DNA of 64,000 nt from Ruminococcus sp. (lineage in GTDB: Bacteria > Bacillota > Clostridia > Lachnospirales > Lachnospiraceae), in the NCBI GenBank assembly GCA_023663085.1, contig JAMPIB010000002.1:118167-182166 (forward strand), read 5' to 3'. How positions within the stretch are numbered: position 1 is the first letter of the stretch; each line of letters begins with the position of its first letter. The notes beneath the pieces are model-generated. The model was not told where the DNA came from, made no database searches, and saw only the letters and a list, made by a program, of their open reading frames with translations. A program made the position numbers and the translations under genes. Positions 17,340 through 26,841 of this stretch are shown piece by piece.

Positions 17340-19232
17340 TTACAGTTCTTCTTCCTCTCCGAAAAAGAACTTCTCCCGCACGCCTCCGGTATATTCCGCT
17401 ATGGCGTTAAGAAACCGCTCCCCGTAGCGCTCGAATTTACTCTCCCCGACTCCGGTAACCTTTAGCATCTCTTTCCTGTCCATAGGTACTCTGACACACA
17501 TGTCAATTAATGTCTTATCCGCAAAAATGATATAGGGCGGCATATTCTCTTCTCTGGCAATCGTCGTGCGGAGTTCACGGAGCTGCTCAAACAGCTCCAA
17601 GCCTCTGGAATTGAGGATATCGGAACGCCGCTTTTTACCGGAAGAACTCTTCTTTGCGGCATAGGCTTCTTCTTTTTGGGAATCTTCTTTTATCTTTTTC
17701 ATAATGACACTCCTGTCACCTTTCATTACCTGCTCCGCGCTTTTGCCAATCTTTAACAACGCGTATTTATCATTCGTCTGAAAAAGCAGGCCCTCTATTA
17801 CCATCTGCTGGATGATCTCTTTGATATCAGCTTCTTTCATCGGCGTTAAGATACCGTATGTCCGATAGGAAAAAAGTCCGTACTCCCGCAGTTTCGCCCG
17901 TTCGTCTCCCGCCAGCATCCCGGCGATGACATTGATCCCGTAACGTCCCCGCGCTTCTTCTACGCAGGAAATGATGCTGCGCGCCGTCTCCGTGACGTCA
18001 GTCTCTACATATTCCCGGAGACAGTTTAAACAGTTTCCACAGTGCGCGGCTGCTTTTTCCCCAAAATACCGTAAAATATAACTGCGCAGGCAGCCTGTCG
18101 TCAGACAATAATAAGTCATCAGCCGCAGACGCTCTTCATCCCGGCTCCTGACCGCCTCATTTTCTTCCTCGGTATATTCAGCGTTCTGTTCCTTGGAATC
18201 GAGCAAAAAGCGGTTCACGACCACGTCCTGCGGCGAGTAAAGTAAAATACACTCGGCCTTTTCACCATCCCGCCCGGCCCGGCCCGCCTCCTGGTAATAA
18301 TTTTCCAGACTCTGCGGCATATTATAATGCAGGACATAACGGACGTTGGATTTATCGATGCCCATACCGAAGGCGTTCGTCGCGACCATGACCGGACTGT
18401 TATCATAAATAAAATCTTCCTGATTCTGTCTGCGCTCTTCGCCGGTCAGTCCCGCATGGTATTTAGTCGCGGGAATGCCTTCTGCGCATAACTTCTCATA
18501 AACTTTATCGACATTTTTACGGGTGGCGCAATAGATGATGCCGCTCTCCGTACTATGTTCTTTCAGATAATTTATGACATATGTGTCTTTTCTTTTCGGC
18601 GTCTCTACTGCAAAATACAGATTCTTCCGGTCAAACCCTGTGACCAAAACTTCCGGCTCTGTTAGTCCCAGAACGCAGAGGATATCTTCTTTGACATTCT
18701 CTGTGGCCGTCGCAGTAAAGGCGCTGATGATCGGACGTTTTTCCAGTTGTTTGATAAACTGCACAATTTTCAGATAACTCGGACGGAAATCCTGTCCCCA
18801 CTGTGAAATACAATGCGCCTCATCCACCGTCAGCATGGAGATTTCCGCCCGTCTGGCAAAAGCAAGAAACTCATACGTTTCCAGCCGCTCCGGCGCCGCG
18901 TAGATGATCTTATACTGCCCTGCTGCAGCCAGCCGCAAAGCCTTGGAAATCTGCGTTTCACTTAAGGAACTATTGATATAAGCGGCATGGACGCCAGCCT
19001 GATTCAATGCCTGTACCTGATCTTTCATCAAAGATATCAGCGGCGAGATCACGATAGTGATGCCCGGCAGTAAAAGCGCGGGCACCTGATAGCAAATGGA
19101 TTTTCCGGCGCCTGTCGGCATGATGCCGAGCACGTCCCGTCCACTCAAGATGCTGTCAATTAACGTCTCCTGCCCTTCTCTGAAACCGGAATAGCCAAAA
19201 TATTTCTTCAGTACATCAAATTTATTTTCCAC
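17340..19232 (-). CDS. recQ: ATP-dependent DNA helicase RecQ
   Basis: 3'-to-5' helicase for recombination and fork repair. Motifs seen are Walker A IMPTGAGKSICYQ, DEAH box LTVDEAHCISQWGQDF, SAFTATAT, and motif VI YYQEAGRAGRDG. The RecQ zinc-binding region follows (TTGCLRSYILRYFGE, HCGNCLNC), then a winged helix and a C-terminal HRDC domain (LFEQLRELRTTIAREENMPP). The full 630-residue length fits. The start is GTG. Its promoter overlaps the divergent promoter of the HD-domain gene. Confidence 0.97.
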   Translation of the reverse strand: MENKFDVLKKYFGYSGFREGQETLIDSILSGRDVLGIMPTGAGKSICYQVPALLLPGITIVISPLISLMKDQVQALNQAGVHAAYINSSLSETQISKALRLAAAGQYKIIYAAPERLETYEFLAFARRAEISMLTVDEAHCISQWGQDFRPSYLKIVQFIKQLEKRPIISAFTATATENVKEDILCVLGLTEPEVLVTGFDRKNLYFAVETPKRKDTYVINYLKEHSTESGIIYCATRKNVDKVYEKLCAEGIPATKYHAGLTGEERRQNQEDFIYDNSPVMVATNAFGMGIDKSNVRYVLHYNMPQSLENYYQEAGRAGRDGEKAECILLYSPQDVVVNRFLLDSKEQNAEYTEEENEAVRSRDEERLRLMTYYCLTTGCLRSYILRYFGEKAAAHCGNCLNCLREYVETDVTETARSIISCVEEARGRYGINVIAGMLAGDERAKLREYGLFSYRTYGILTPMKEADIKEIIQQMVIEGLLFQTNDKYALLKIGKSAEQVMKGDRSVIMKKIKEDSQKEEAYAAKKSSSGKKRRSDILNSRGLELFEQLRELRTTIAREENMPPYIIFADKTLIDMCVRVPMDRKEMLKVTGVGESKFERYGERFLNAIAEYTGGVREKFFFGEEEEL

Positions 19233-19286
19233 CGTTTTTCTTCTCTCTTTGTATTTTGGAAATCTTTTGCAACCGCTTAGATAGAT

Positions 19287-19328
19287 ATTATATCATACTT
19301 TACATCCTGATGAAAATACGGTTATAAT
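19287..19328. promoter_or_regulatory. Overlapping divergent promoters (recQ and HD-domain gene)
   Basis: On the minus strand TTTCAT (19310-19315) and TATAAT (19287-19292) are 17 bases apart. On the plus strand TTTACA (19299-19304) and TATAAT (19323-19328) are 18 bases apart. The two promoters interlock, so polymerase should occupy only one at a time. Confidence 0.55.
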
Positions 19329-19377
19329 AATAATCAGTAGACTAAACCATGTAAAACATGTAAAAGGGGATGCGGGG

Positions 19378-21237
19378 ATGGATTATCAAAACTATAAAAA
19401 CCTTTTGGAAAAATACGACCAGCTGGACGCTGTCGGCTTTCATCCCGGAGAGACCAAAGAGGAACTGATACAGAAACTCATGGACATCTCCCGCGAGAAA
19501 AAGCAGATCCAGTTAGAAAGCAACGAGATCATCAAAGAATATGTCACCAAATATGAAAAAGAACCCGGCCTTGTGGATGCGGATGCAGAAAAGACCCTTA
19601 CCGGCTTTTTAGACATGCTCCTGTCTAATCCGGGCCAGATCCTCGACCCGCCGATCGCATTCCGCCTCTCCAGAATCCTCTTTCACTATTACCGCTCCAA
19701 AAACAATCTGGAACAGAGCGTTCTCATGCTGGAACGCTGTACGGTACTCGATATTATTTTAAAAGAACATCTGGACGATTATCCGGGCACTTCCTATAAT
19801 CCTGTCATCGAAGAATATCTTCCTATGTTTGACCAGCTTTCCAAGCGGAGCCGGCATGCTCTGGCCAACTGTCGTCTCTTAAGCGTCATCAACAGAAAAG
19901 ATATGACCTTCGGCCTGAAACAATACCGTAAAGTCGAAACAGAATATGCGACAATGTGTGAAAAAATGAACGACCAGTCTATGTACCCTCAGTACGTCAT
20001 GTGCAAGGCAAACGCCCTCGCTTTTGCGCTGGAGGCATGCCGCCGGACTGAATATGCGGTAAAAAACGGCCTTCCTCTGAAAGAAAATCCAATTGACCTT
20101 GAAACAGAAGCGCCTCTCATCGCCAGACTCGGTAAAGAATTAGAGGAAGTACTGGCCAGAGAAGACGTACAGGACATCATTGCCGATAGGGTCGTCATCC
20201 ATATCTACTGCGCACAGGCCGCTTATCATACGGGCGCACTCACGATCCACGAACTGCTCGCCAGACTCGAAGAATATTCCAGACCAGACCCGGAGCATAA
20301 CGCCATCGAGCAATGCAGCGCGCTGTTTACGGCCAACGCTTATTATATGGACTATCTATATAAATCCGGCCAGTTCGAGGAAAAATATGTCCTTGATAAG
20401 AGTATAGAGATCGTAACGCAGGTTCTGACCGCCTCTAAAAAAATGGTGCATCAGTTCGGCAACTACCAGATCAATCACTGTGTCTTGATGTTAATTAATT
20501 CCGTTTCCGGCATCGTGCCTTTTTCCTTATTCAAAAGCACCGTCCTGGACGCTACCGTTTACGCCAACAAAGCCTTATTCGTCCACACTATGACAATCAA
20601 GGAAATCGCGCTTGTCCTCTTAGAATACATACTGACGCACGATCCGGCCTATCTCGACGGCGTCGCCGGATACGATGCAGACTATTGCAAAACCCACCCC
20701 GGCCAGATGCTGGAACTTATGGAAAACTGTGCCCTTTTCCATGATATCGGCAAATATTTCTGTCTGGATTATGTGTCTAATTCTTCCAGAAATCTTACGG
20801 ATGACGAATTTGAGATCATTAAGGCGCATCCTGTCAACTTTTCCAAGATATATCAGGGCAGAATGAACCCGGAAATGGCCTGCATCCACGACTGCGCCCT
20901 CTTACATCACCTGTGGTACAACGAACAGGGCGGCTATCCGCCGGAAAAACATACGCTCAACAAACCTTTTATCAATATTTTGAGTATTGCAGACAGTATC
21001 GACGCCGCAACCGACAACATCGGCAGACCCTACGGACAGGGTAAGACGCTGGCCATGTTAATGGAAGAATTTGATGCATCCAAAGACACGCGCTACAGCG
21101 CTTATGTCGCTGAACTTCTCCATATTGAAGAAGTCCGCCATCAGGTAGAATATATCATTCTGGAAAAAAGAAAAGATATCTATTATGAAATTTATAAGGC
21201 AAAAGCCGAAGAAGAGTCTCCGCCAAACAACTCATAA
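19378..21237 (+). CDS. HD-GYP-like domain protein
   Basis: A 619-residue soluble protein. The first 380 residues are helical and TPR-like, without recognised motifs. The C-terminal third is a phosphohydrolase domain with HD signature ALFHDIGKYF, a following LTDDEFEIIKAHP, and CALLHHLWYNEQGGYPP. That last motif resembles the HHE..GGYP of HD-GYP enzymes, with the GYP present. HD-GYP proteins hydrolyse cyclic di-GMP, so it may counteract the diguanylate cyclase at 61594-63234. The helical part is probably a sensor. AGGGG precedes the ATG. Its 3' end overlaps the convergent glycosylase gene by 46 bases. Confidence 0.88.
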   Translation: MDYQNYKNLLEKYDQLDAVGFHPGETKEELIQKLMDISREKKQIQLESNEIIKEYVTKYEKEPGLVDADAEKTLTGFLDMLLSNPGQILDPPIAFRLSRILFHYYRSKNNLEQSVLMLERCTVLDIILKEHLDDYPGTSYNPVIEEYLPMFDQLSKRSRHALANCRLLSVINRKDMTFGLKQYRKVETEYATMCEKMNDQSMYPQYVMCKANALAFALEACRRTEYAVKNGLPLKENPIDLETEAPLIARLGKELEEVLAREDVQDIIADRVVIHIYCAQAAYHTGALTIHELLARLEEYSRPDPEHNAIEQCSALFTANAYYMDYLYKSGQFEEKYVLDKSIEIVTQVLTASKKMVHQFGNYQINHCVLMLINSVSGIVPFSLFKSTVLDATVYANKALFVHTMTIKEIALVLLEYILTHDPAYLDGVAGYDADYCKTHPGQMLELMENCALFHDIGKYFCLDYVSNSSRNLTDDEFEIIKAHPVNFSKIYQGRMNPEMACIHDCALLHHLWYNEQGGYPPEKHTLNKPFINILSIADSIDAATDNIGRPYGQGKTLAMLMEEFDASKDTRYSAYVAELLHIEEVRHQVEYIILEKRKDIYYEIYKAKAEEESPPNNS

Positions 21238-22046
21238 TAAAATATATACTGCTGTAATACCCCCTGATATCCGTCATACAGAACATCCGGAAATCCCGCC
21301 GGGTAATGTCTGCTAAACGCCTGTAAAATATGAGTGTCCACCGGAACGGCCTGCAAATGGTGTAACGCGAAAAGACAGACACAGTCCGCGACTTTATTTC
21401 CCACACCATATAATCCAAGCAGCGTCTCTTTCGCCTCCGGATAAGACATTTTATATAAGGCGTCCAGATCCAGTTCTCCGGATAAAACGCTTTTCGCGCT
21501 CCTTACCACATATTTACTGCGGTATCCGAGATTACATTCCATCAGCGCATCCTCTCCAAGTCCCGCCAAAGCCTCTGGCGTCGGAAAAGTATAATAGACT
21601 ATACCTTCAGCGCTTTCTCTGCGTTCTCCGTACTTTTCACAGATATTACTGACGCACCTGCGTATCCTGGCAATATTGTTCTGCTGGGAGATCAGAAAAG
21701 TCACGATCATCTCCCATAGATCCTGCCGCAGAATCCGTATGCCTGACCCAAAAGCGGCCGCCGCCGTTAAATAAGCGTCCCCTGTATCAATCTGTCTGAC
21801 ATAAGCACCATAATCCCGCTCTATATCAAAATAACTTTTCCAGAAATTCTCGTATTCCTCTTTTCCACAATGAAAAATACTCTGTGCGCCTTCCTGCTCT
21901 ATCTCCAGATACCGTCCGCCTGCGATCACGCTGTATACATGTTCGCGTATTTTCTCCATGCGAAAACACTGTCCCGACTGACAGATCTGCGCAAGACTGA
22001 AATTTTCCAGGCAGACTTTGTTCTCTGTATTCTGAAATATCTCCAT
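21192..22046 (-). CDS. 8-oxoguanine DNA glycosylase, OGG1 type
   Basis: Base-excision repair glycosylase/AP lyase. The N-terminal domain begins with the substrate-recognition part (CQSGQCFRM). The helix-hairpin-helix is LLGLYGVGNKVADCVCLF with the catalytic lysine, and the conserved aspartate lies in AVPVDTHILQAFSR. It should remove 8-oxoG opposite C. It forms an operon with the AAA ATPase gene upstream (32-base gap). The last 46 bases overlap the HD-domain gene on the other strand. Confidence 0.92.
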   Translation of the reverse strand: MEIFQNTENKVCLENFSLAQICQSGQCFRMEKIREHVYSVIAGGRYLEIEQEGAQSIFHCGKEEYENFWKSYFDIERDYGAYVRQIDTGDAYLTAAAAFGSGIRILRQDLWEMIVTFLISQQNNIARIRRCVSNICEKYGERRESAEGIVYYTFPTPEALAGLGEDALMECNLGYRSKYVVRSAKSVLSGELDLDALYKMSYPEAKETLLGLYGVGNKVADCVCLFALHHLQAVPVDTHILQAFSRHYPAGFPDVLYDGYQGVLQQYIFYYELFGGDSSSAFAL

Positions 22047-22078
22047 ATCAGCACTCTTTCTTTATCGTATCTTTCTTA

Positions 22079-22960
22079 TCATATTTTTCCAGTGAACTCG
22101 CCCTCGTGTTTTTTAAAAAACTCATAGTACTTACGGACGTTTTCCAGTTCCGTCCACTTCTTGACGTCCACCGGCTCTTCATCCATATCATAGATCTTCG
22201 CTCCCCGTATGGAAAGCAAAAACGGTGAATGTGTCGCTATCACGAACTGACAGCCGAAAAACCTTGCCGAATTTTCCAGAAACTCCAACAGTTCCTGCTG
22301 TTTATCCGGTGAAAGACTGTTTTCCGGTTCATCCAGCAGATAGAGCCCGTTGTCTTTTATCTTATCCGTAAAATATAAAAAAGCGCTTTCCCCGTTGGAA
22401 TGTTCGCGCGCATTGTCCACAAGACTTCTGCGGATAAACTGCGACTGCGTATTACGCTTGGCCATATGGGACTTTTTCAACTGCTCATAGTCATCCAGCG
22501 ACTTCATCTGAAAACGGGAATATTTCAGTTCCATGTAATCTTCAAATAATTCTTCTCTCCGTAAATCAATGCCGTCGTTCATGCTCCGCAGGCTCAGCAT
22601 AAAATCAAACACATCATCGCTGGTGATGATCCTGCTGCCGGCCGGCATCCGCCCTTTCTGGCTGCCTCTGCTATCCTCATATCTGCACATCCTCGTATAG
22701 TCTTCAAAAAAGTTGGAACGGTTATAGAGCGTGTCCCTTTCCAGTTTCAGCTTTTCCGCTATCACATTTAAGGCCGTCGTTTTGCCGGAGCCGTTTCCGC
22801 CATAGAGAATGGTTATCGGCTCAAAATCCAGCATATTCAGAGAATGCTCGGAGAGCACGAGAAAAGGATAAAAGGTATCGTAGCAGGTTCTTTTTTCAGC
22901 CATTGTAAAATTGTATTCTTCTTCTCTGTCGGGAAATTCAAAATGGGACAGGTATATCAT
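22079..22960 (-). CDS. AAA family ATPase (ABC-type ATPase fold)
   Basis: Soluble P-loop ATPase of the AAA_15/AAA_21 class. Walker A is ILYGGNGSGKTTALN (about residue 52), Walker B GLYLLDEPENSLSP, and the H-loop is VIATHSPF. The middle part is charged and helical, without zinc hook or coiled coil. Proteins of this kind occur alone as chromosome-maintenance or defence ATPases, or with a TOPRIM nuclease, which is absent here. It precedes the OGG glycosylase gene on the same strand. The cellular role is not known. Confidence 0.88.
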   Translation of the reverse strand: MIYLSHFEFPDREEEYNFTMAEKRTCYDTFYPFLVLSEHSLNMLDFEPITILYGGNGSGKTTALNVIAEKLKLERDTLYNRSNFFEDYTRMCRYEDSRGSQKGRMPAGSRIITSDDVFDFMLSLRSMNDGIDLRREELFEDYMELKYSRFQMKSLDDYEQLKKSHMAKRNTQSQFIRRSLVDNAREHSNGESAFLYFTDKIKDNGLYLLDEPENSLSPDKQQELLEFLENSARFFGCQFVIATHSPFLLSIRGAKIYDMDEEPVDVKKWTELENVRKYYEFFKKHEGEFTGKI

Positions 22961-23088
22961 ATGCGCGGGGCGTCCTTTCTGTCTGAAATATCTTACTGCG
23001 TGAGTTTTTTCAGGATGTCTTTATATGATACCAGTGTCACATTTTTTAGTCAATCATGATTTACTAATTTATGATTTACTAATATAGT

Positions 23089-23763
23089 CTACCGGATCAT
23101 ACCGCCATGAAAATAGCACTCATATATCTTTTCATCCAGATAAAAAATATCTTCATATCCTTGAAACCAGCCAAAAGCGCCATCTGTCTTACAATGATAA
23201 CGATAATCACCCTCTGTATAGATTTCCGGCCCGCGATAAGGATTCTCCACAGGAACATGATATAGTACTTCTTTCAGAAAATCTCCGCTGAAATGTTCCC
23301 CTGTCACACGGCCGGCATAATTCATGCTCCAGACAGGAATATTCCGGTGCCATACGGCCTCTGTCCCGGCAAATCTCTCCCCGCCCAGATAGGTGTCATA
23401 ATAGCTGTATGGCGCTTCTTCATAGCAGAGGTCATGAGATGCTTCTCTGGAACTTTGGACTTCCGCCCCTTTTCCAGCATAGGTATTCTGCTTCGCCCGA
23501 ATCAAAAAAGAGACCATCGCCTCCATATTGATATCCTTCTCCCCGTTTAGGGACAAATTGCACGCATCATCATCTTTTACTATCCTGTCAATCGTTACGC
23601 CATATAATTTACTAAGTTCTATCAAGCCATGCAATTCCGGTACGGCCTGCCCGTTTTCCCACTTGCTGACAGTCTGCCTGGCAATGCCGATCCTGTCCGC
23701 CAGTTGTTCCTGAGAATATCCGTTCTGTCTTCTTAATAACTGTAACTTTTCCTCCAGTTTCAT
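23089..23763 (-). CDS. XRE regulator with DUF5680-type C-terminal domain
   Basis: Residues 1-65 form a helix-turn-helix (QEQLADRIGIARQTVSKWEN). Residues 85-224 match the DUF5680 pattern (FLIRAKQNTYAGKGAE, PYSYYDTYLGGERFAGTEAV, ENPYRGPEIY). The second domain is an aromatic-rich small-molecule-like fold of unknown ligand. It stands alone between the AAA ATPase and the GyrI-like gene on the minus strand. A local regulatory role is likely. Confidence 0.88.
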   Translation of the reverse strand: MKLEEKLQLLRRQNGYSQEQLADRIGIARQTVSKWENGQAVPELHGLIELSKLYGVTIDRIVKDDDACNLSLNGEKDINMEAMVSFLIRAKQNTYAGKGAEVQSSREASHDLCYEEAPYSYYDTYLGGERFAGTEAVWHRNIPVWSMNYAGRVTGEHFSGDFLKEVLYHVPVENPYRGPEIYTEGDYRYHCKTDGAFGWFQGYEDIFYLDEKIYECYFHGGMIR

Positions 23764-23878
23764 CTTTTTATGACCTGCCTTTCTCCCTGTTTGCAGATAT
23801 TATAAAACAGATTTCCATTGTCCGCCACCGGCAGAAGATGACAAGAATGTCACTTACTCATGACATACTCTCATAATC

Positions 23879-24526
23879 CTACCGTACCGGATGCCGTATG
23901 ATCGTCCTCCATTTCTCCGGCAAAACCTTTCTGACATCTGTCAGATAAATCTCATGATGCAGACGCATCCTGCCGATATCGTCCGCACACTCCCTTATGT
24001 CGTTCACATATCCCTTTTCTTTTATACAGGCATCCATACGCGAGATTGTCTCCGCTTCTGTGTCAAAAGACCCGACATGCAGTATCTGTGCGCATAATCC
24101 TTCTTCTATGGTCAGATACTCTCCCACGGAACAATCCATTTTTTTCTTTTCAGACGCCGCCGAAACCGCCCAGTCAAATTCTTCCTTTGTCACAAACTCC
24201 GGCAGTCGGATCAGGGATATCCAATGAAACGCCGACTTATCCGTATAGCTGTTCCCCGGCTTTCCTTCCTGCCACCAAAAGCCTTCCAACGGCGGAACGA
24301 CATATTCATAAAATCCCGGAATCCTGTGCGCCCCTTTATAACTCATTTTAAGCGTATAGGATATCGCATACAAGACGGCGATCGCCTTTTGATACTCGCC
24401 GTCTTCTGCATTGGGATCGCCTTTACCCCGCACCGCCGCATAACTGATCGGCGGCACTTTTATGATAACAGGCTCTATCCCTGTTCCATACAGTTCTTTA
24501 TATTCTTTTTTAAAATCAAAAGCCAT
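23879..24526 (-). CDS. GyrI-like small-molecule-binding protein
   Basis: A 215-residue SOUL/GyrI-like fold. Recognisable segments are PVIIKVPPISYAAVRGKGDP near the start, YTLKMSYKG, PGFYEYVVPPLEGFWW, and EGLCAQILHVGSFDTEAET. Family members bind cationic amphiphiles or other ligands and often have no DNA-binding part, as here. It lies 9 bases after the DUF3795 gene, probably in the same operon. AGGGGG precedes the ATG. Confidence 0.87.
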   Translation of the reverse strand: MAFDFKKEYKELYGTGIEPVIIKVPPISYAAVRGKGDPNAEDGEYQKAIAVLYAISYTLKMSYKGAHRIPGFYEYVVPPLEGFWWQEGKPGNSYTDKSAFHWISLIRLPEFVTKEEFDWAVSAASEKKKMDCSVGEYLTIEEGLCAQILHVGSFDTEAETISRMDACIKEKGYVNDIRECADDIGRMRLHHEIYLTDVRKVLPEKWRTIIRHPVR

Positions 24527-24535
24527 AAAAGCCCC

Positions 24536-24922
24536 CTATGCTGTACCGGAACGCTTTCCCGTCTCGATAAACTCCATTAACTCTTCCACATTTTCAAAGT
24601 CGTCATAATCCCCTGTAATGCCTTCCCGATGATAAATCACGCCGTTTCGCTCATTGTGTTCCAAACAGTCCAGCAAATGCTCCACGCCGTATTTTCCTGC
24701 AAATAAAGTAAACGCGTACGGTTTTATTTTTTGCAACAGACCTTTTCTGCATTCCTGCGTGCACTCGAAACAATGCTCTAACCCCTTTGCCATAGAACAG
24801 TTCCGGTTCTCACACCACTCCTTATCGTGACAGCTTTCCGAACGACAGCCGCCGCAGCTCTCATTCTCCGCACACAGACAACACGCCAGCCCGCACCTTG
24901 CGATTCCCAGTTCTCTTTTCAT
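24536..24922 (-). CDS. DUF3795 cysteine-rich protein
   Basis: 128 residues with a dense cysteine cluster in the first half (CGLACCLCAENESCGGC, then CHDKEWCENRNC and CFECTQEC). This is the DUF3795 pattern, probably a zinc or iron-sulfur site. The function of the family is unknown. It is co-transcribed with the GyrI-like gene downstream. Confidence 0.85.
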   Translation of the reverse strand: MKRELGIARCGLACCLCAENESCGGCRSESCHDKEWCENRNCSMAKGLEHCFECTQECRKGLLQKIKPYAFTLFAGKYGVEHLLDCLEHNERNGVIYHREGITGDYDDFENVEELMEFIETGKRSGTA

Positions 24923-24955
24923 ATCTTTGACTATTCCTTTCTTCTTGGGTTTTCA

Positions 24956-25145
24956 GATGATTACGAAAATCTGCGAAGCGCCGACGAATGAAAAAGGATT
25001 CTGCTGAAGGGTCCTTGAAAAACGCCGGTGCTTTGCGAGGTTCCTCACGAGCTTAGCATCCGCTGCGATTTTTCATGGAACGAAAGTGTGCCCTAAAGCA
25101 GAAACTTTTTTCTTCATCGGCTCTTGGCGGATTTTCGTAATCATC
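24956..25145. repeat. 190-nt imperfect palindromic element
   Basis: The ends are a perfect 16-bp inverted repeat (GATGATTACGAAAATC at 24956-24971; complement at 25130-25145). Pairing continues inward with mismatches through GAATGAAAAAGG / TTTTTTCTTCATC, CTGCTGAAGGG / CCCTAAAGCAG and TCCTTGAAAAA / TTTTTCATGGA, to a loop near 25045. The element fills most of the gap between the DUF3795 and WYL genes and has no open reading frame. It may be a MITE-like insertion or a long structured RNA. I see no clear target-site duplication. Confidence 0.75.
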
Positions 25146-25191
25146 AACTATATTTTCCATAGGATAACACACTATATACGACAACTATATG

Positions 25192-26118
25192 TCATATATT
25201 ACGATATAATTTTAAAATTTTTTCAGCCTGCGTAACGACATGTTCTCTGATATGCGAAGGCGAGATGACCTCCACCGCATCCCCCAAAGAAAGCAGCATT
25301 CCAATCCACCACTGTTCCTCCTCCACAACGGTCAGACGCATGATCGCGCTCTTGTCGGGCAGCTCTTCCACTACCTGCCCGTGCAGATATTCTTTCAGGC
25401 GGTATACTGCTTCTGATCTGCATTTTACTTTCATTTCCGTTTTGCTCTGTCCGTAAAACTTTTTACTTTGCAGGTTATGTTCGCACAAAACCGCCTCGGC
25501 CGCGGGATGCTCTTTAGAAAATGTCCCCTCCAATAACTCCATATCCTCCATGCGGACAAGTTTATAGGTTCTGTAATCTTCTTTTCCCACACAATATGCC
25601 AGAAGATACCATGCATACCATTGGTACATGACCGCTATGGGTTCCACGATATGCCGTCTCGTCTCTCCGCTGTTATTCGTATAAAGAAACTGCACGGGCG
25701 ACTTCTCACGGACAGCTTTCTGTAAATCCGTAAGCAGCTTTTCATCTCCTTCCCGCAAAACGGAAAAATCCAGGATCATCCCTGTCTGTGCGCCGTTTGA
25801 CATAGCGGAGAATTTCTCATAGATATCCGTCAGATGCAAGTTTCCGGAGACGGAAGACAATCCCTTTAACGCTGTCAGAATATAGGCCGACTCGTCCTGC
25901 GAGACCAGCTGATTGTTGAGCATAAACTGTTCCGCGATCTGATAGCCGCCGTTTACACCGTTTAGCGCAATAACCGGAATCCCCGCCTGACACAATGAGT
26001 CGATGTCTCTTTGTATTGTACGCACGGATACCTCAAAATGCTTCGCCAGTTCCGACGCGGATGCTTTTCCATGATTCATAAGATATACCGTAATGGCATA
26101 CAGCCTGTCTGTGCGCAT
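25192..26118 (-). CDS. YafY-type WYL-domain transcriptional regulator
   Basis: N-terminal HTH_11 domain (GKASASELAKHFEVSVRTIQ, DIDSLCQAGIPV) followed by a WYL domain (MYQWYAWYLLAYCVGKEDYR) and its C-terminal extension (WIGMLLSLGDAVEVISP). WYL regulators sense ligands or nucleic acid and control repair, defence or metabolic genes. AAGGAGG lies six bases before the ATG. It is the last gene of a three-gene operon after an NAD-dependent epimerase and a methyltransferase (13-base gap), and may regulate it. Confidence 0.93.
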   Translation of the reverse strand: MRTDRLYAITVYLMNHGKASASELAKHFEVSVRTIQRDIDSLCQAGIPVIALNGVNGGYQIAEQFMLNNQLVSQDESAYILTALKGLSSVSGNLHLTDIYEKFSAMSNGAQTGMILDFSVLREGDEKLLTDLQKAVREKSPVQFLYTNNSGETRRHIVEPIAVMYQWYAWYLLAYCVGKEDYRTYKLVRMEDMELLEGTFSKEHPAAEAVLCEHNLQSKKFYGQSKTEMKVKCRSEAVYRLKEYLHGQVVEELPDKSAIMRLTVVEEEQWWIGMLLSLGDAVEVISPSHIREHVVTQAEKILKLYRNI

Positions 26119-26131
26119 GGGCTGCCTCCTT

Positions 26132-26839
26132 CTATTGATTCCCGCCGCTTTCTTTTTTCAGTATAACATGGTGAAAAAAAGCAATCCCCTTATACACGTC
26201 AATTTCCGACACCCTCTGCTCCAATAACATCATCTGTTTCTGCCAGTCAGCATTTTCCTGTATCTCTTGGCTCTGCTGTAAGTCCCAGAATGTCCTCATA
26301 CCAAGAACCTTGTCTATCTTTAGCTCCGGCGCCCAGGCAGACAATTCTTCATCCTCATAATAACCGATTGCTCCATATTGCGGAGAAATACCGGGATGCC
26401 CGTCCAATAATTCATTCACATGCTGAAAATTATTTAGGAGCACCGCCATCTGCATCACACGTCCGGGCCTGTTGTGTTTTAATATCGAAATCATACCATC
26501 CGCTTTGAGCAGACGCTGAAATTCCCGCAAAATTTCCGGCCGCTCCACCGCATATTCCAGCACGTTATGACATAAGATCACATCAAAAGATTCATCTGCA
26601 AAATCCGCCAGTGTCCGATAATCTCCGCATATCTGCCGTACATTCTCATACGGATTATCCGCAAGCACCTGCCCATCCGGCTCAATCGCCGTCACGGTAT
26701 TGCGCTCAGCATAATGCGCACCCATAACGCCGTTTCCGCATCCAAATTCAAGGATAGCCTTTCCCGTAAATTCTCCCAGCTGTTCCCATGTCAATTTCTT
26801 TTGAAGCTGCTCCCATGTTTTTAACTTATCAAACTCCAT
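26132..26839 (-). CDS. Class I SAM-dependent methyltransferase
   Basis: Rossmann-fold methyltransferase. Motif I is AILEFGCGNGVMGAHYA, the acidic end of strand 2 is TVTAIEPDG, and FDVILCHNVLEYAVERPEIL is the Methyltransf_11 pattern. The C-terminal third is specific and not recognised. It follows the epimerase gene by only two bases and precedes the WYL regulator. The substrate is unknown and probably small. Confidence 0.9.
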   Translation of the reverse strand: MEFDKLKTWEQLQKKLTWEQLGEFTGKAILEFGCGNGVMGAHYAERNTVTAIEPDGQVLADNPYENVRQICGDYRTLADFADESFDVILCHNVLEYAVERPEILREFQRLLKADGMISILKHNRPGRVMQMAVLLNNFQHVNELLDGHPGISPQYGAIGYYEDEELSAWAPELKIDKVLGMRTFWDLQQSQEIQENADWQKQMMLLEQRVSEIDVYKGIAFFHHVILKKESGGNQ

Positions 26840-26841
26840 CC

